From contig JAJTWR010000314.1 in the NCBI GenBank assembly GCA_021613335.1, positions 1,222,501 to 1,286,500 on the forward strand: a stretch of DNA of 64,000 nt. The letters are read 5' to 3'. This document shows positions 43,663 to 64,000 of this stretch, piece after piece (the first letter of the stretch is position 1; each line of letters starts with the position of its first letter). Both the position numbers and the translations under genes were made by a program. Origin of the DNA: Whitmania pigra. Lineage: Eukaryota > Annelida > Clitellata > Hirudinida > Haemopidae. The notes under the pieces are model-generated. The model did no database searches. It saw only the letters and a program-made list of their open reading frames with translations, and was not told the DNA's origin.

Positions 43663-46600
43663 ATGAAAATCAAAATTCTCCTCCTAGGATTTCCACGTCA
43701 GAGGAAAGAAATTCTAGTGATTGGAATAATGAAACTCATTCCACTGATCGTCAACATTTTGTTGGCAACTCCAGCTTTTTCCACGGAAAACTGCTTCAGA
43801 GTTCACATCGTGCCCCAGTGCGTCATACAAACTTCAGATCCTAAAGATTGGATAACTGGTTTGAGTGGCGGATGGAATGCGGTGGAATTAAACATCACTT
43901 TCGATTCAAATAGAAGGCCGGAAAACATTTCCATTCCCATGTTCCCAAGCATCAAAAACCTCGCTATCAACGTGGATATTGCACCTAGCGCGTCCATTTG
44001 CCAGTACGAAAAGAGCAACTCCATTGCCTCACAAACCCAAAAGGACTGTTTGAGTCACGAGGATGTAATTTCAGTTTTAAACCAGATCTTACTTCGCCTT
44101 CCAAACATCGGATATTTCAGACTACAATTGCTCTCGCAGTCGTCATTGGATTATTACTTCCCCGATATGAAGTTCAGCTCTTTGGAACACCTCAGCGTCA
44201 TAGGATTCCGCGTCACTTTCAATCGTCCGCTCTACTCGGTGTCAACGCAATTCTCGAATCTCGAACTCGAGGGTGGAAATATTAATTCTTTTGAAGAACT
44301 AAGCTTTCAAACGTGTTGCAAGAAACTGCGAAATCTCTTCTTGGGTTTCAACGAAATAGAAAGCATCTCGAGGCCCCTTCAGGTGAAAGGCCTAAATGCG
44401 TTGAGCTACTTGGTCCTCAGAAATAACAGGATCAGAAAGATTGAAGACATTAACTTTCTCAGATCCTTCAAAGAACTCTTTTCAATAAACTTAAACGACA
44501 ACCAAATTAGCTTCGTCGGCTCGCTGGCCTTTGCCGATTTGAAAAAATTGAAATCAATTTCGTTAAAAGGCAATTGGCTGAACAGCATTCCAATGTTTAG
44601 ATCCATCGGCGGAGCGTCTTATTTTCTCTGGGAATTGATTTTGAGCGACAACAACATAACGGAATTCGACAGCAATCCGTTAAAGCAACTCTCTTGTCTT
44701 GCTCGACTCGATCTGAGCGACAATTTCATCAGCAAATTACATTTTTCGCACCTCCCGAGTTTGAAAAAGCTGATCCTGTCGAACAATTGCATAGAATATT
44801 TTAAGGTCGATGGAAACAGCCATAATTTAAAAAGTTTGCGTCTGGATGGAAACAAGCTGACCAATTTTACGGAGGATCAAATCATCATCTTCAACACTTC
44901 AAAAAGCAATCTCTTCGAATTGGATTTATCTCGAAATCCTTTCAGAAACTGCGAGATGTTTACAGATTGGACTCACGACCACGAATTAAGGCTGCTAATT
45001 GACGATGACTTTTCCCAATACGCGTGGAATTTCAGCACCTTTCATAAAGTCTTGAAATTGAAAAACATCCATCAATTCGTCTGTCATGATGTATTCGACG
45101 AAACAACAATTACTGACTCTCAAACTATTGAGAACGAGTTCACGGGGAGGTCAGCAACCACAACACAGTATTCCGACTTTGAAGATTACTCCGCCGCCAC
45201 ATTGCCTGTGCGGAAAACAGTTTCGTTGGAAGAGTTGACATTCGAAAAACAAACGATTACTTCCGTGCAATCTGCGTCAAGTGAGGAAATTACATCAACA
45301 GAGCTTGGTAAAGCGTCAGCTATTTTAGCAGCTGATTCCACAGCTTTGCCCACAAAAACCTTCTCGGCCGAGGCAAATAATTTACCAACGGCGCCATCTC
45401 TCGACAGACCAACTCTTTACGAAGCCGAATCTCTAAGCAACTTCAAAAAGCTCGGCGCAAGTACCATCTCAAGCAAAGCCACTGAAATAGCTGTTCCAAC
45501 AACCATGGAGCCAAATCTTAAATTGGCGTCGACATTATTCAAAAGCCGTTTGGGTTTAGACTCCAGCAATATTGATTGGCTTTCTCTTTCCAATCAGGAT
45601 AGTACTCTAACTCAACATGATGCAATTATAATGACTGAATCTATAGATTCAACGACCTTGCCAACATCATCCAGTACAAAACCACAGACTGAAAGCTATG
45701 AGATATCAATGACAGAGCCTGTTACAGCTGGTTTTTCTTTTTTTGAAACTGATTCTCAAGATACATTAAAAGAAAGGGATGAAACTACACCCTCGGGCAA
45801 GTCTGTAAAAGCTGATGAGACATTTCCGAGAACAGAGTCTCCATCAAAGTCATCGGTGACAAAGCAAAGTCATCCACATTTACACACCAGTAACATCAAC
45901 AGCTCTCCAGAATCTTCTCCTTTAAACAGAAATAATGTTGATACTGAATATTCTGATAAGGTGATTATCTCAACACTGGAATCAACTCCTTCCTCAATGG
46001 AAGGTACCACCAGTGTTCCTAGGTCCATCGCGACAAGCAAACTCTCAATGATCACGTCATCTTTAATGCCGAAGTCATTCATGTATTCCAAAGTTACGTC
46101 GAAGGAGCATGCTAGCGATGATGATATTGATTCCGCATTTATTTTTTCAACTATTGCAACCTTTACGACGTCAACCGAAAGTATTCAAGATCACTTGGAA
46201 CCCGGCTTTCATACCACGAAACGTCGTGAATATGAAACAGAATTTGCAGACGATTATAAAAAGGACTTTGAAAATTCAGAAATTAAAAAATATTCACAAT
46301 CATTCTTAAAGTCTTCAGTGGTAACATCGCAAGGCATGGAGACAAAATTCAATGAAGGATTTGAGGAGTCAATAAACAATTTAGACACTCAAACATCTCG
46401 AAGCACTTCTGAACATCTGTCCAAATTGGAAATCGGAACCAAAACAATTACGAAGCAGTTCAAACATTCCAAAAAGTCGAATGACTTTTCATCAGCCGAG
46501 GATTTTCCTTCTTCAAAATCTCTTCAGTTCTTCCCGACTGGAAACGTTCCTTCCGATCAGAGGATTACAACCTCGAAAAAATTTTTGCTGCCAAAATTAA

Positions 46601-46788
46601 ATTTTGTGACCTATTTTAAAAAAGAATTTAATATCAGAACTGACAGGAAACACAGTCCAGCCAAACTTTCCTCCATATACAAAGAGTCGTCTGCAATTTT
46701 CAGCACTTTCCAAACGGATAACTTCTTGTCAATTGTGATATTCTTAAACTGCATAAGCAGGTTCCTTGAAGCTTTAAAGCTCTACTAG
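43663..46788 (+). CDS. Secreted / surface leucine-rich-repeat protein 2 with long Ser/Thr-rich stalk
   Basis: The open frame of 1,041 codons starts at 43663. An internal ATG at 43729, 27 bases after a good acceptor (TTTCCACGTCAG), gives a better signal peptide (MKLIPLIVNILLATPAFS) and matches the intron position of the two sister genes, so it may be the true start. After ENC...QC (LRRNT-like cysteines) and a second Cys pair come about eight LRRs (for example YLVLRNNRIRKIEDINFL and LFSINLNDNQISFVGSLAF), then an LRRCT-like cap ending QFVCH. Residues about 455-1,010 form a Ser/Thr-rich, repeat-free stalk likely to be O-glycosylated. The extreme C terminus is hydrophobic (FLSIVIFLNCISRFLEALKLY). 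Closely related to LRR gene 3 across the ectodomain only. Confidence 0.88.
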   Translation: MKIKILLLGFPRQRKEILVIGIMKLIPLIVNILLATPAFSTENCFRVHIVPQCVIQTSDPKDWITGLSGGWNAVELNITFDSNRRPENISIPMFPSIKNLAINVDIAPSASICQYEKSNSIASQTQKDCLSHEDVISVLNQILLRLPNIGYFRLQLLSQSSLDYYFPDMKFSSLEHLSVIGFRVTFNRPLYSVSTQFSNLELEGGNINSFEELSFQTCCKKLRNLFLGFNEIESISRPLQVKGLNALSYLVLRNNRIRKIEDINFLRSFKELFSINLNDNQISFVGSLAFADLKKLKSISLKGNWLNSIPMFRSIGGASYFLWELILSDNNITEFDSNPLKQLSCLARLDLSDNFISKLHFSHLPSLKKLILSNNCIEYFKVDGNSHNLKSLRLDGNKLTNFTEDQIIIFNTSKSNLFELDLSRNPFRNCEMFTDWTHDHELRLLIDDDFSQYAWNFSTFHKVLKLKNIHQFVCHDVFDETTITDSQTIENEFTGRSATTTQYSDFEDYSAATLPVRKTVSLEELTFEKQTITSVQSASSEEITSTELGKASAILAADSTALPTKTFSAEANNLPTAPSLDRPTLYEAESLSNFKKLGASTISSKATEIAVPTTMEPNLKLASTLFKSRLGLDSSNIDWLSLSNQDSTLTQHDAIIMTESIDSTTLPTSSSTKPQTESYEISMTEPVTAGFSFFETDSQDTLKERDETTPSGKSVKADETFPRTESPSKSSVTKQSHPHLHTSNINSSPESSPLNRNNVDTEYSDKVIISTLESTPSSMEGTTSVPRSIATSKLSMITSSLMPKSFMYSKVTSKEHASDDDIDSAFIFSTIATFTTSTESIQDHLEPGFHTTKRREYETEFADDYKKDFENSEIKKYSQSFLKSSVVTSQGMETKFNEGFEESINNLDTQTSRSTSEHLSKLEIGTKTITKQFKHSKKSNDFSSAEDFPSSKSLQFFPTGNVPSDQRITTSKKFLLPKLNFVTYFKKEFNIRTDRKHSPAKLSSIYKESSAIFSTFQTDNFLSIVIFLNCISRFLEALKLY

Positions 46789-47441
46789 ATAAATTACCTA
46801 ATGTTTTGCATTATCTTGAAATAGCAATTAACGACCAAACGCGCTATTCTGATTTTCTATATTTGTTTTCTTAACGACAGGTTTTTCCTAAAATCATTCG
46901 AAAATATTTGAGCAGCTTGAATAAATTTATATTTTGTTTGTAAATTTGTAAATCCTTGATGTAGACTACCAACAATAAACTCTTTGACTATGTTAACGAT
47001 ATCAACAGCAACAGCAAGATCCTAATATGCTTATACGTTGTCAATTTTAAATGTCTACTAATTACGATGATCATTTTTATCAGCAACATCTGTTTAATGC
47101 CATCTATGAATTTCTTCGGAAACTCTGGTAGATTTAATATTATGTGTTTTTTAAACCAAAATTCTGACGTCAGCAAAACATGAAAACTTTATAAGTTAAC
47201 ACACCGGTAATCATCACATACATGTATGTCAATATCGAATCTCCACCAAATTTCTATGCGCTTGTCAAACTCGGGCTAATTTTAGTATCTTAATTCATTT
47301 TTAAAACACTAAGCAACATGATCAAATCCTAACACTAAACTGTAAATTTCTTAATTAGATTACAATTAACTGCCGGAAATAACGACTTGTCAAAATGGCC
47401 TGAAAATTGGGTGATTATGGTATTCTGTTTTCAGCCACTCC
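46789..47441. other. Intergenic between LRR genes 2 and 3
   Basis: Short AT-rich gap. It contains AATAAA near 46,973 as a possible poly(A) signal of LRR gene 2 and, at its end, the 3' splice site TTCTGTTTTCAG at 47434, placed 7 bases before the start codon of LRR gene 3. Confidence 0.55.
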
Positions 47442-49037
47442 ATGAAAAAGACAAACACAAGCTTTAGAACATGCAACAAGTTTATAAATTTGTTCTTATT
47501 ATCAATGCGGACCTGTTTCAGTGAAAATTGTCATATGGCCAATGACCTTCAACAATGTCACATCAATTACCCAACGTCGACAAACTGGATGGAAGAGTTG
47601 GATCAAGAATGGATGTCTCTTCAACTAAATATTACTTTCGATTCCAGGCCCATAATCACGGAAAACTACTCGGGTTACAATTTTGCAAATATAAAAAATC
47701 TCGCAATGGATGTACATCTAATTCCAGGCCTTTCCACATGTCAGTCGATACTAAACGCTACAATTTCAAACTGTTTGCACGACGATGATATAGTTAAAAC
47801 TTTGAACCAGATATTAATTCTTCTGCCAAATATCATACATTACAAGTTACAGTTACTCTCTCCCTTGTCTTTGAGTTATTACTTTCCTCCTGCGAAGTTT
47901 AACTCTCTGGAAAGTCTCAGTGTCATTGGATTTAGAGTCATTTTCAAAGGACCTCTCCAATCTTTGTCAACAGGATTTAGGACTCTGGAGTTTAAAGGTG
48001 CTAGCATTAAGTCATTGGAAGAATTAAGTTTACAATCGTGCTGCAAAAAGTTGAAAAATCTCTTCCTGGGTTACAACGAAATAGAAAGTGTTTCAAAGCC
48101 ACTGCAGCTTAAAGGCCTGGAAAGGGTGGATTATTTAGTTCTCAGAAATAACAGGATAACAAAGATTGAAAGCGATAACTTTTTCAAATCCTTCAAAGAA
48201 CTTGTTTCAATAAACTTAAACGACAACCAAATAAGCTTTGTTGGTTCGTTGGCCTTTGCTGATTTGAAAAAATTGAAATCACTTTCGTTGAGAGGCAATT
48301 GGTTAAACAGCATTCCAATCTTTCAATCAATTCCGGGATCGCCATATTCCATTCTGGATTTATTTTTGAGCGACAATAACATCACAGAATTTGATGCGGA
48401 CCACCTGCTGGAACTATCCAATCTCTCTCGTCTTGATTTGAGTAGCAACAGCATTGACAAAATATATTTTTCGCGACTTCAAAATTTGAAAAAGCTGATC
48501 CTGTCGAACAATTGCATAGAATATTTTAAGGTCGATGGAAACAGCCATAATTTAAAAAGTTTGTATTTGGATGGAAACAGACTGACCAATTTTACGGAGG
48601 ATCAAATCATCATCTTCAATACTTCGAAGAGCAATTTCTTCGAATTGGATTTATCGCGAAATCCTTTCAGAAACTGCGTCATGTTTACAGACTGGACTCA
48701 CGACCACGAATCAAATTTGTCAGATAATTATTCACAATATTCGTGGAATTTCAGCGATTTCCAAAAAGTCTTAAAATTGCTGAACGTGCGGCAATTTGTC
48801 TGCCACCGTGCATATGATCAGTCTTTGTTTTCAACTTCAACTTCAACTTCGACTTCAACCTCAACCGTTCAATTCTTGCCACTTCCATCTTCGGATCTTA
48901 TTCACGATATAACACACCCCGTGTTCTCAATGCAGAGTGCAAACGCTCTCGGATTGTCCACCAGCAGTTCTGCGAAACCTGATCAACTTCTTATTATAAT
49001 TTTAATTTATATTACTTTGAAATATCATGTCTCTTGA
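47442..49037 (+). CDS. Secreted / surface leucine-rich-repeat protein 3 with very short stalk
   Basis: Single coding exon of 531 residues, ATG 7 bases after an acceptor, as in the sister genes. The N-terminal hydrophobic segment is FINLFLLSMRTCF; the first ATG gives a rather long, weakly hydrophobic signal. Cysteine pattern ENC...QC, a second Cys pair, about eight LRRs and an LRRCT-like cap match LRR gene 2 position by position (LVSINLNDNQISFVGSLAF, NNCIEYFKVDGNSHNLKSL). The stalk is reduced to about 50 residues including a TSTSTSTSTST run. The C terminus is hydrophobic (LLIIILIYITLKYHVS), consistent with a membrane or GPI anchor. Function unknown beyond an LRR recognition surface. Confidence 0.88.
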   Translation: MKKTNTSFRTCNKFINLFLLSMRTCFSENCHMANDLQQCHINYPTSTNWMEELDQEWMSLQLNITFDSRPIITENYSGYNFANIKNLAMDVHLIPGLSTCQSILNATISNCLHDDDIVKTLNQILILLPNIIHYKLQLLSPLSLSYYFPPAKFNSLESLSVIGFRVIFKGPLQSLSTGFRTLEFKGASIKSLEELSLQSCCKKLKNLFLGYNEIESVSKPLQLKGLERVDYLVLRNNRITKIESDNFFKSFKELVSINLNDNQISFVGSLAFADLKKLKSLSLRGNWLNSIPIFQSIPGSPYSILDLFLSDNNITEFDADHLLELSNLSRLDLSSNSIDKIYFSRLQNLKKLILSNNCIEYFKVDGNSHNLKSLYLDGNRLTNFTEDQIIIFNTSKSNFFELDLSRNPFRNCVMFTDWTHDHESNLSDNYSQYSWNFSDFQKVLKLLNVRQFVCHRAYDQSLFSTSTSTSTSTSTVQFLPLPSSDLIHDITHPVFSMQSANALGLSTSSSAKPDQLLIIILIYITLKYHVS

Positions 49038-49607
49038 AATTTGTGTATGTACAACTACATTTGGAAAATTATGAGCCTTAAACATCTAACTTTTAACTCC
49101 AAGGGACTTGAAGTATCACTTGATATCCTTCCGAACCTACGAATATTCATTGATATTTCTGCTTTGAAAATACGCATAGTTTACGTAGTAAGTTAAGAGT
49201 GTACGTGCCCTTTAGCATCCCGGCACATGTTAAGCGGAATATTTACTAAAGGACTCTGGCTGATCAGTATGTCTGCTAGGCAAGAAATTAACAGCTAATG
49301 AAGTCTGAACCTGTGTAATATTTAAGTATGAAATACGTGAAGGCTTTTTTTCATGATAACAAATGATAACTATCCCATTATCGGAAAATCTGTTTCGATT
49401 TATGATTAATTTATTTTTAAAAATAAAATTATTTTAAAATAATAAAAACAATAATGTAATAATAGTTTTTAATTTTAAAATATTTCAAATTTATTTAGCA
49501 TTATTGGTCACAATTAGAGCTCTTCTGATTTGTTGATTACTCTAAGTCGCTCACACAAAGCGTGTTTATTATATTTGCATTGCCGTTAACCCACTAAATT
49601 TGTAAAA
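49038..49607. other. Intergenic: LRR gene 3 3' end and eIF3i promoter
   Basis: No coding exon. AT-rich, with several AATAAAA-type signals at 49,420-49,450 that could end LRR gene 3. The eIF3i transcription start should lie in the last 100-150 bases. Confidence 0.5.
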
Positions 49608-52535
49608 ATGGTTGGTTTTTAAATGATTTTGACCGTAATTTAATTGTCTTAGAGAAAGATAGCTCATCACGGCGAAAAAATATATGTTTCAAATTGTTCC
49701 ATACTGTATGCCAATTCATTTCGCAAAAGGCGATGTAACTCTCGGATATTTATTTAATGCAACGAGTGTGAACGTTTTAATATAATTGGTTAATTTGTCT
49801 AACTGTCGATCGAGTGTTTTTTGCAAGTTTTTGATTCCATATGGGACTTAGCCCGCCGAACAAGTTATGAAATTCTTAAAACTTTAAAAACAATTGCAGA
49901 GGCCAATTGTTCTTCACGGTCATGAACGTGCCATCACTATGGTCAAGTACAACAGGGAAGGAGATCTGCTCTTCTCCTGTGCCAAGGATAACAAACCAAA
50001 CGTCTGGTACTCTATCAACGGAGAGAGACTTGGAAATTATGTTGGACACAACGGAGCTGTCTGGTGTCTAGATGTCAACTGTAAGTTTCAATTGTACATT
50101 CAGTATTTAACGTGACAATACTAATTAATTAGAGAAATATAAACAATTCTATGGGATGAGAGTTGACGAGGTATAAGATCAATAATTAGTTGAATATGTG
50201 TTTTGATTTTTGATCAAATAATGCTCAGGGGACACAACCAAGTTGATGACTGGTGCTGCAGACAATAAATGCAAGATCTGGGATTGTGAAACAGGTTAGC
50301 ATTTCTTCCACTCTATAAACAGACAAAAAACATACAACCTTAATTTCACTTATGCTTTCCTTTAATTCTTTAACAACGTAAACGTTCATCAAAACAGGAA
50401 AACTGTTGATCGACCACGACACGAAGACGGCCGTGAGGACTTGCGGATTTTCTTACAGCGGAAACCTCGTGATGCTGTCCACGGACAAGGCCATGAAGAA
50501 CCAGTGCGAACTGTTTGTCTTCGACGTCAGAGCACCAGAGACACTGAGTGAGTATTTTTTCAACTTCAACGTGTTTTGATAGAGATGAGGTTTCACTCTT
50601 TTGGTGGTCCTCATTCAGCCATAAAAAAGGTGAAATAATTGTGTGATTCTGGTAACGATCCAGAAGGTGTAGCCACTTCGACGTGTTACCGTTCATGTAC
50701 TTGAATGACCCTTAAGAACAATTCCTTTCATGATCCTAATATAGTTTCTGACTTTTGACATTTATCATAATTTGAATCTGTATTTTCTTCCATCAGGAAA
50801 CTGCAATCCAAAGTGGGTGAAGGAGATGCCAAAGTCAAAGATCACCTCAGCAGTTTGGGGACCTCTCGACGAGGTGATCGTCACTGGACACGAAAACGGG
50901 GAGTTGTGCCAGTGGAACCTTTCTGTGAGTGTTTCGAACTTATTCGTGTGCAGATTGGACATTACTGTTGTTTAACTTTGGATTAAGTGTTAAACAATAA
51001 AATGGAAGATTTGAACCATTGTGGTTAGGAGAACTAAAGGAATTATATGCATAGTTATAATTATATATACGCATATGCATGATTATAATTTCTTTTTAGA
51101 CTGAGTCCATGACAGCTTCGGCATCAGACCACACAAAGCAGATCAACGACATTCAGATGTCCTACGACATGTCCTGCTTCATTACTGCTTCTAAGGACTT
51201 TACTGCCAAGGTAGGCATTCCAAAACACTGGTGTCATACGATGTAATAATATCTTAGAATATTACTAAATCTTATATCTTAATGTATCGTGACGTTCTTT
51301 AGCTAGGACTTGCACCATTGTTGCTTATTGTATCATTTCAATGTAATATATTATTATTATTATTATAACCATTATTATTATTATCACTTTTATCGATGTT
51401 GAGGTGGTTCAGATTATATTATTATTTTGAGATGCTACTAGACTTTTTGAAATGTGCTATTAAAAATAATTTTAGAAAATTGTTATTATTATTTCCTTGC
51501 TCGTGCCGTAGTCATGCCATCTTGTGGCAAAGATAATTTTGTTGCATCCTAATTCCTGGAGTACGTGGAATAGTTCCGAGGGGCATTCCTGTCTCTGCAA
51601 ACGTTGATAAAAGCAACGATCGTTAGGTGTGGTGTTCGCAACCCAGCATGCACTGCCCTAGGCACGTGGAGCAATGCAAACGATTCGGATGTTGTCATTT
51701 GCTCACACTGATGGCTCTATATGAATGAACTCTTTCCAGCTCTACGATGCTTACTCGTTCAACCTCATGAAGACCTACAAGACTGAGAGGCCCGTCAACT
51801 CTGCTGCTGTTTCTCCTTACAGGCCTCACGTGAGTTAACGTTAACTATTTTGTTTATTATTTTCTCGTTAGTTACGATCGATTATTTGCACATCTTCGGC
51901 CGGGGACTTTAGTTGCGACATCTATATCTGGTTCCGCACGTGCCCTTCGTGATGCGTGCATTGTTTTTCTCGTAGGTGCTTCTCGGCGGAGGTCAAGAGG
52001 CCATGGATGTCACGACCACCTCCACCAGGATTGGAAAGTTCGAAACTCGTCTCTTTCACCTCGTTTTTGAGGAGGAGTTTGGCAGGATCAAGGGTCACTT
52101 CGGTCCCATTAACAGCGTGGCCTTTAGCCCAGATGGAAAGGGGTTAGTACGATCTACTGATTACAAGTTGTTGTTTAGTTTCTGATTCATAAAGTTTCAA
52201 CCTTGTGATGGTAACGGTTGATGCTTATGGTGCCACACATGCATCAGCTATTTGTGATGCTCATATTATTTCATTGAATTGATTGGATGTACTTAACATG
52301 TACTAGTTAATGTATTACTCATTACTCGATTTAATGCATGTTAGCCGAGTGGTATTTTACGTATTATTGATTAATTAATGTATTGTTAATTAATTACTAG
52401 ACTAATTCTAATGTCAGTTATCGTGGTAGTAACATTTCAATTACCCTCGTCAGATACTGCAGCGGTGGAGAGGATGGTCTTGTGAGAGTGCACAGGTTCG
52501 ATCAGGATTACTTTAACTTCGAATTCGAGTATTGA
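49608..52535 (+). CDS. EIF3I: Eukaryotic translation initiation factor 3 subunit I (eIF3i, WD40)
   Basis: Coding exons: probably 49608-49610 (ATG alone, context AAAATG|GTTGGT), then 49900-50080, 50229-50294, 50398-50547, 50797-50924, 51100-51210, 51740-51829, 51976-52142, 52454-52535, all in phase. With the ATG-only exon the product is 325 residues, the length of human eIF3i. Seven WD blades are visible. Hallmarks are [71 protein letters not shown] and [16 protein letters not shown]. It is part of the eIF3 complex that organises the 43S pre-initiation complex in the cytoplasm. The tip-of-gene exon is inferred from phase and length and is the only uncertain part. Poly(A) signals are at about 52,626 and 52,664. 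Confidence 0.96.
51540..51690 (+). mobile_element. tRNA-derived SINE, degenerate copy in eIF3i intron
   Basis: On the + strand an A-box-like GTGGAATAGTTCCGAGGGG and a B-box-like TGTTCGCAACCC lie about 75 bases apart, and the B-box neighbourhood (GGTGTTCGCAACCCA) matches the copy at 55,500. It occupies the intron between exons 51100-51210 and 51740-51829. Confidence 0.6.
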
Positions 52536-52625
52536 ACCGACCCGATTAAAATTGGCACCTAACGCCTTGTAACACGATCGGTTAAATATATTTTGGCAAC
52601 TTCACTTGTCGTCTGAGAAATATGA

Positions 52626-52631
52626 AATAAA
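52626..52631 (+). terminator. Poly(A) signal of eIF3i
   Basis: AATAAA 91 bases after the stop codon, with a second AATAAA at about 52,664. Confidence 0.65.
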
Positions 52632-52918
52632 ATTAGTTCATTCTGTGTATCAGTATGATTTTTAGAATAAAGTTGAAATTCTGGGGTGTGTTTGTGAAAG
52701 AGAACTTAGATTAATTATTTCAAATTATCAGTATGCAGACAAGCGTTATAAATGCCCAGCTAACGAGTTAGTTGAATCATTTTGGAGGATTATTAACCAA
52801 CCAAATTAGGTGGCGACTATTATTACTTGCTTGTTTTAACTTTTTATTTAAACGATATTAACGATAATGCGACAAGTTAAGTAAAACTGTTAAATGAAAT
52901 AAACGTGCTGCTAGCTTG

Positions 52919-53067
52919 TTAACCCTTTGAACCCCGCAGGCGGGGAAAGCCTATAGATCCGAAAGGCCGGTTTTCCGGCCATCGCATCTATCGTCATTAG
53001 CTGAAATCTGCTAGGGGGCTCGGGATATAGGGAGATCGACCAGGGGGTACAGAATTCAAAGGGTTAA
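52919..53067. mobile_element. Short TTAA-flanked inverted-repeat element (piggyBac-like MITE)
   Basis: A 141-bp core (52923-53063) begins CCCTTTGAA and ends TTCAAAGGG, flanked on both sides by TTAA. TTAA target duplication and a CCC-start terminal repeat are the hallmarks of piggyBac-type transposons. The interior is strikingly GC-rich compared with the locus and contains hairpins (CCCCGCAGGCGGGG, GGCCGGTTTTCCGGCC). It is too short to code for a transposase, so it is non-autonomous. It sits between the convergent eIF3i and GPCR genes. Confidence 0.8.
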
Positions 53068-53283
53068 AATCGGTTTATTTTTCTCCACAAACACGACAAT
53101 GTAATCACTCACCTTCACAAATACAGAACTAATTAATATCAATGTTCAAATATCGATTTTTATAAATTCTTCGACAAATCGAAGCACGTCACGATTTGAA
53201 ATGAAGTAAAATCAAGTGAACTTCAGAAAGTACACACATTCTAGTCGACCCCCCAATTTAAGATCCCCCGAAGCCGCAGGGGT

Positions 53284-63956
<10,673 letters not shown>

Positions 63957-64000
63957 CTGGAGTATCAATCGGCAGGTACTTAATAAGGTGTCATTTAGAT
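63957..64000 (-). other. GPCR intron cut by the window edge
   Basis: Sequence upstream of the TM4 exon: acceptor TACTCCAG next to 63956, then intron. The exons for TM1-3 and the start codon are outside the window. Confidence 0.7.

Noticed and set aside
52919..53067. Hairpin-rich GC segment as a structured ncRNA or rho-like terminator
   Set aside because: Terminal inverted repeats with flanking TTAA explain it better as a transposable element.

Overview
The window is intron-rich, AT-rich nuclear DNA from an invertebrate animal. It has GT-AG introns, widely spaced genes, abundant trinucleotide arrays and tRNA-derived SINEs. The gene content (a PDZ-RGS-C1-DH-PH RhoGEF, RPB7, eIF3i and a peptide GPCR) is bilaterian. 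The general feel suggests a lophotrochozoan such as an annelid, but the species cannot be fixed from sequence alone. I built all gene models by hand from reading frames, splice-site phase and family similarity.

Layout: (1) 1-2.4 kb is low-complexity DNA. (2) 2.4-16.8 kb, + strand, is a 25-exon RhoGEF of the Drosophila RhoGEF2 / vertebrate ARHGEF11-12 type, with a very long N-terminal exon and one apparent one-base frameshift at the end of the DH domain. (3) 19.1-26.6 kb, - strand, is a 20-exon, 791-residue WD-repeat-like protein that I do not recognise; it converges on the RhoGEF. (4) 27.5-29.3 kb, - strand, is a complete RPB7 (RNA polymerase II subunit) gene. (5) 31.9-38.0 kb, + strand, has a TATA promoter and a 5-coding-exon gene for a 292-residue secreted, dibasic-rich prohormone-like protein. 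(6) 40.2-49.0 kb, + strand, holds three tandem genes for secreted or surface leucine-rich-repeat proteins with very different C-terminal stalks. (7) 49.6-52.5 kb, + strand, is a complete eIF3i gene. (8) 53.3-64 kb, - strand, is the 3' part of a class A peptide-type GPCR whose first transmembrane segments lie beyond the right edge. Its largest intron holds a decayed Ty3/gypsy-type integrase fragment, two SINE copies and a small nested + strand gene for a 65-residue secreted peptide precursor.

RPB7 and eIF3i are housekeeping genes for transcription and translation. The RhoGEF would couple G-alpha-12/13-type signals to Rho. The prohormone, the nested peptide gene and the GPCR are all of secretory-signalling type, but nothing here shows that they work together. 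The most interesting items are the tandem LRR family with its changing stalks and traces of gene conversion, the peptide gene nested in a GPCR intron, the unrecognised prohormone, the 626-residue N-terminal extension of the RhoGEF, a SINE family whose tails run into TTA arrays, and a short TTAA-flanked piggyBac-like element.
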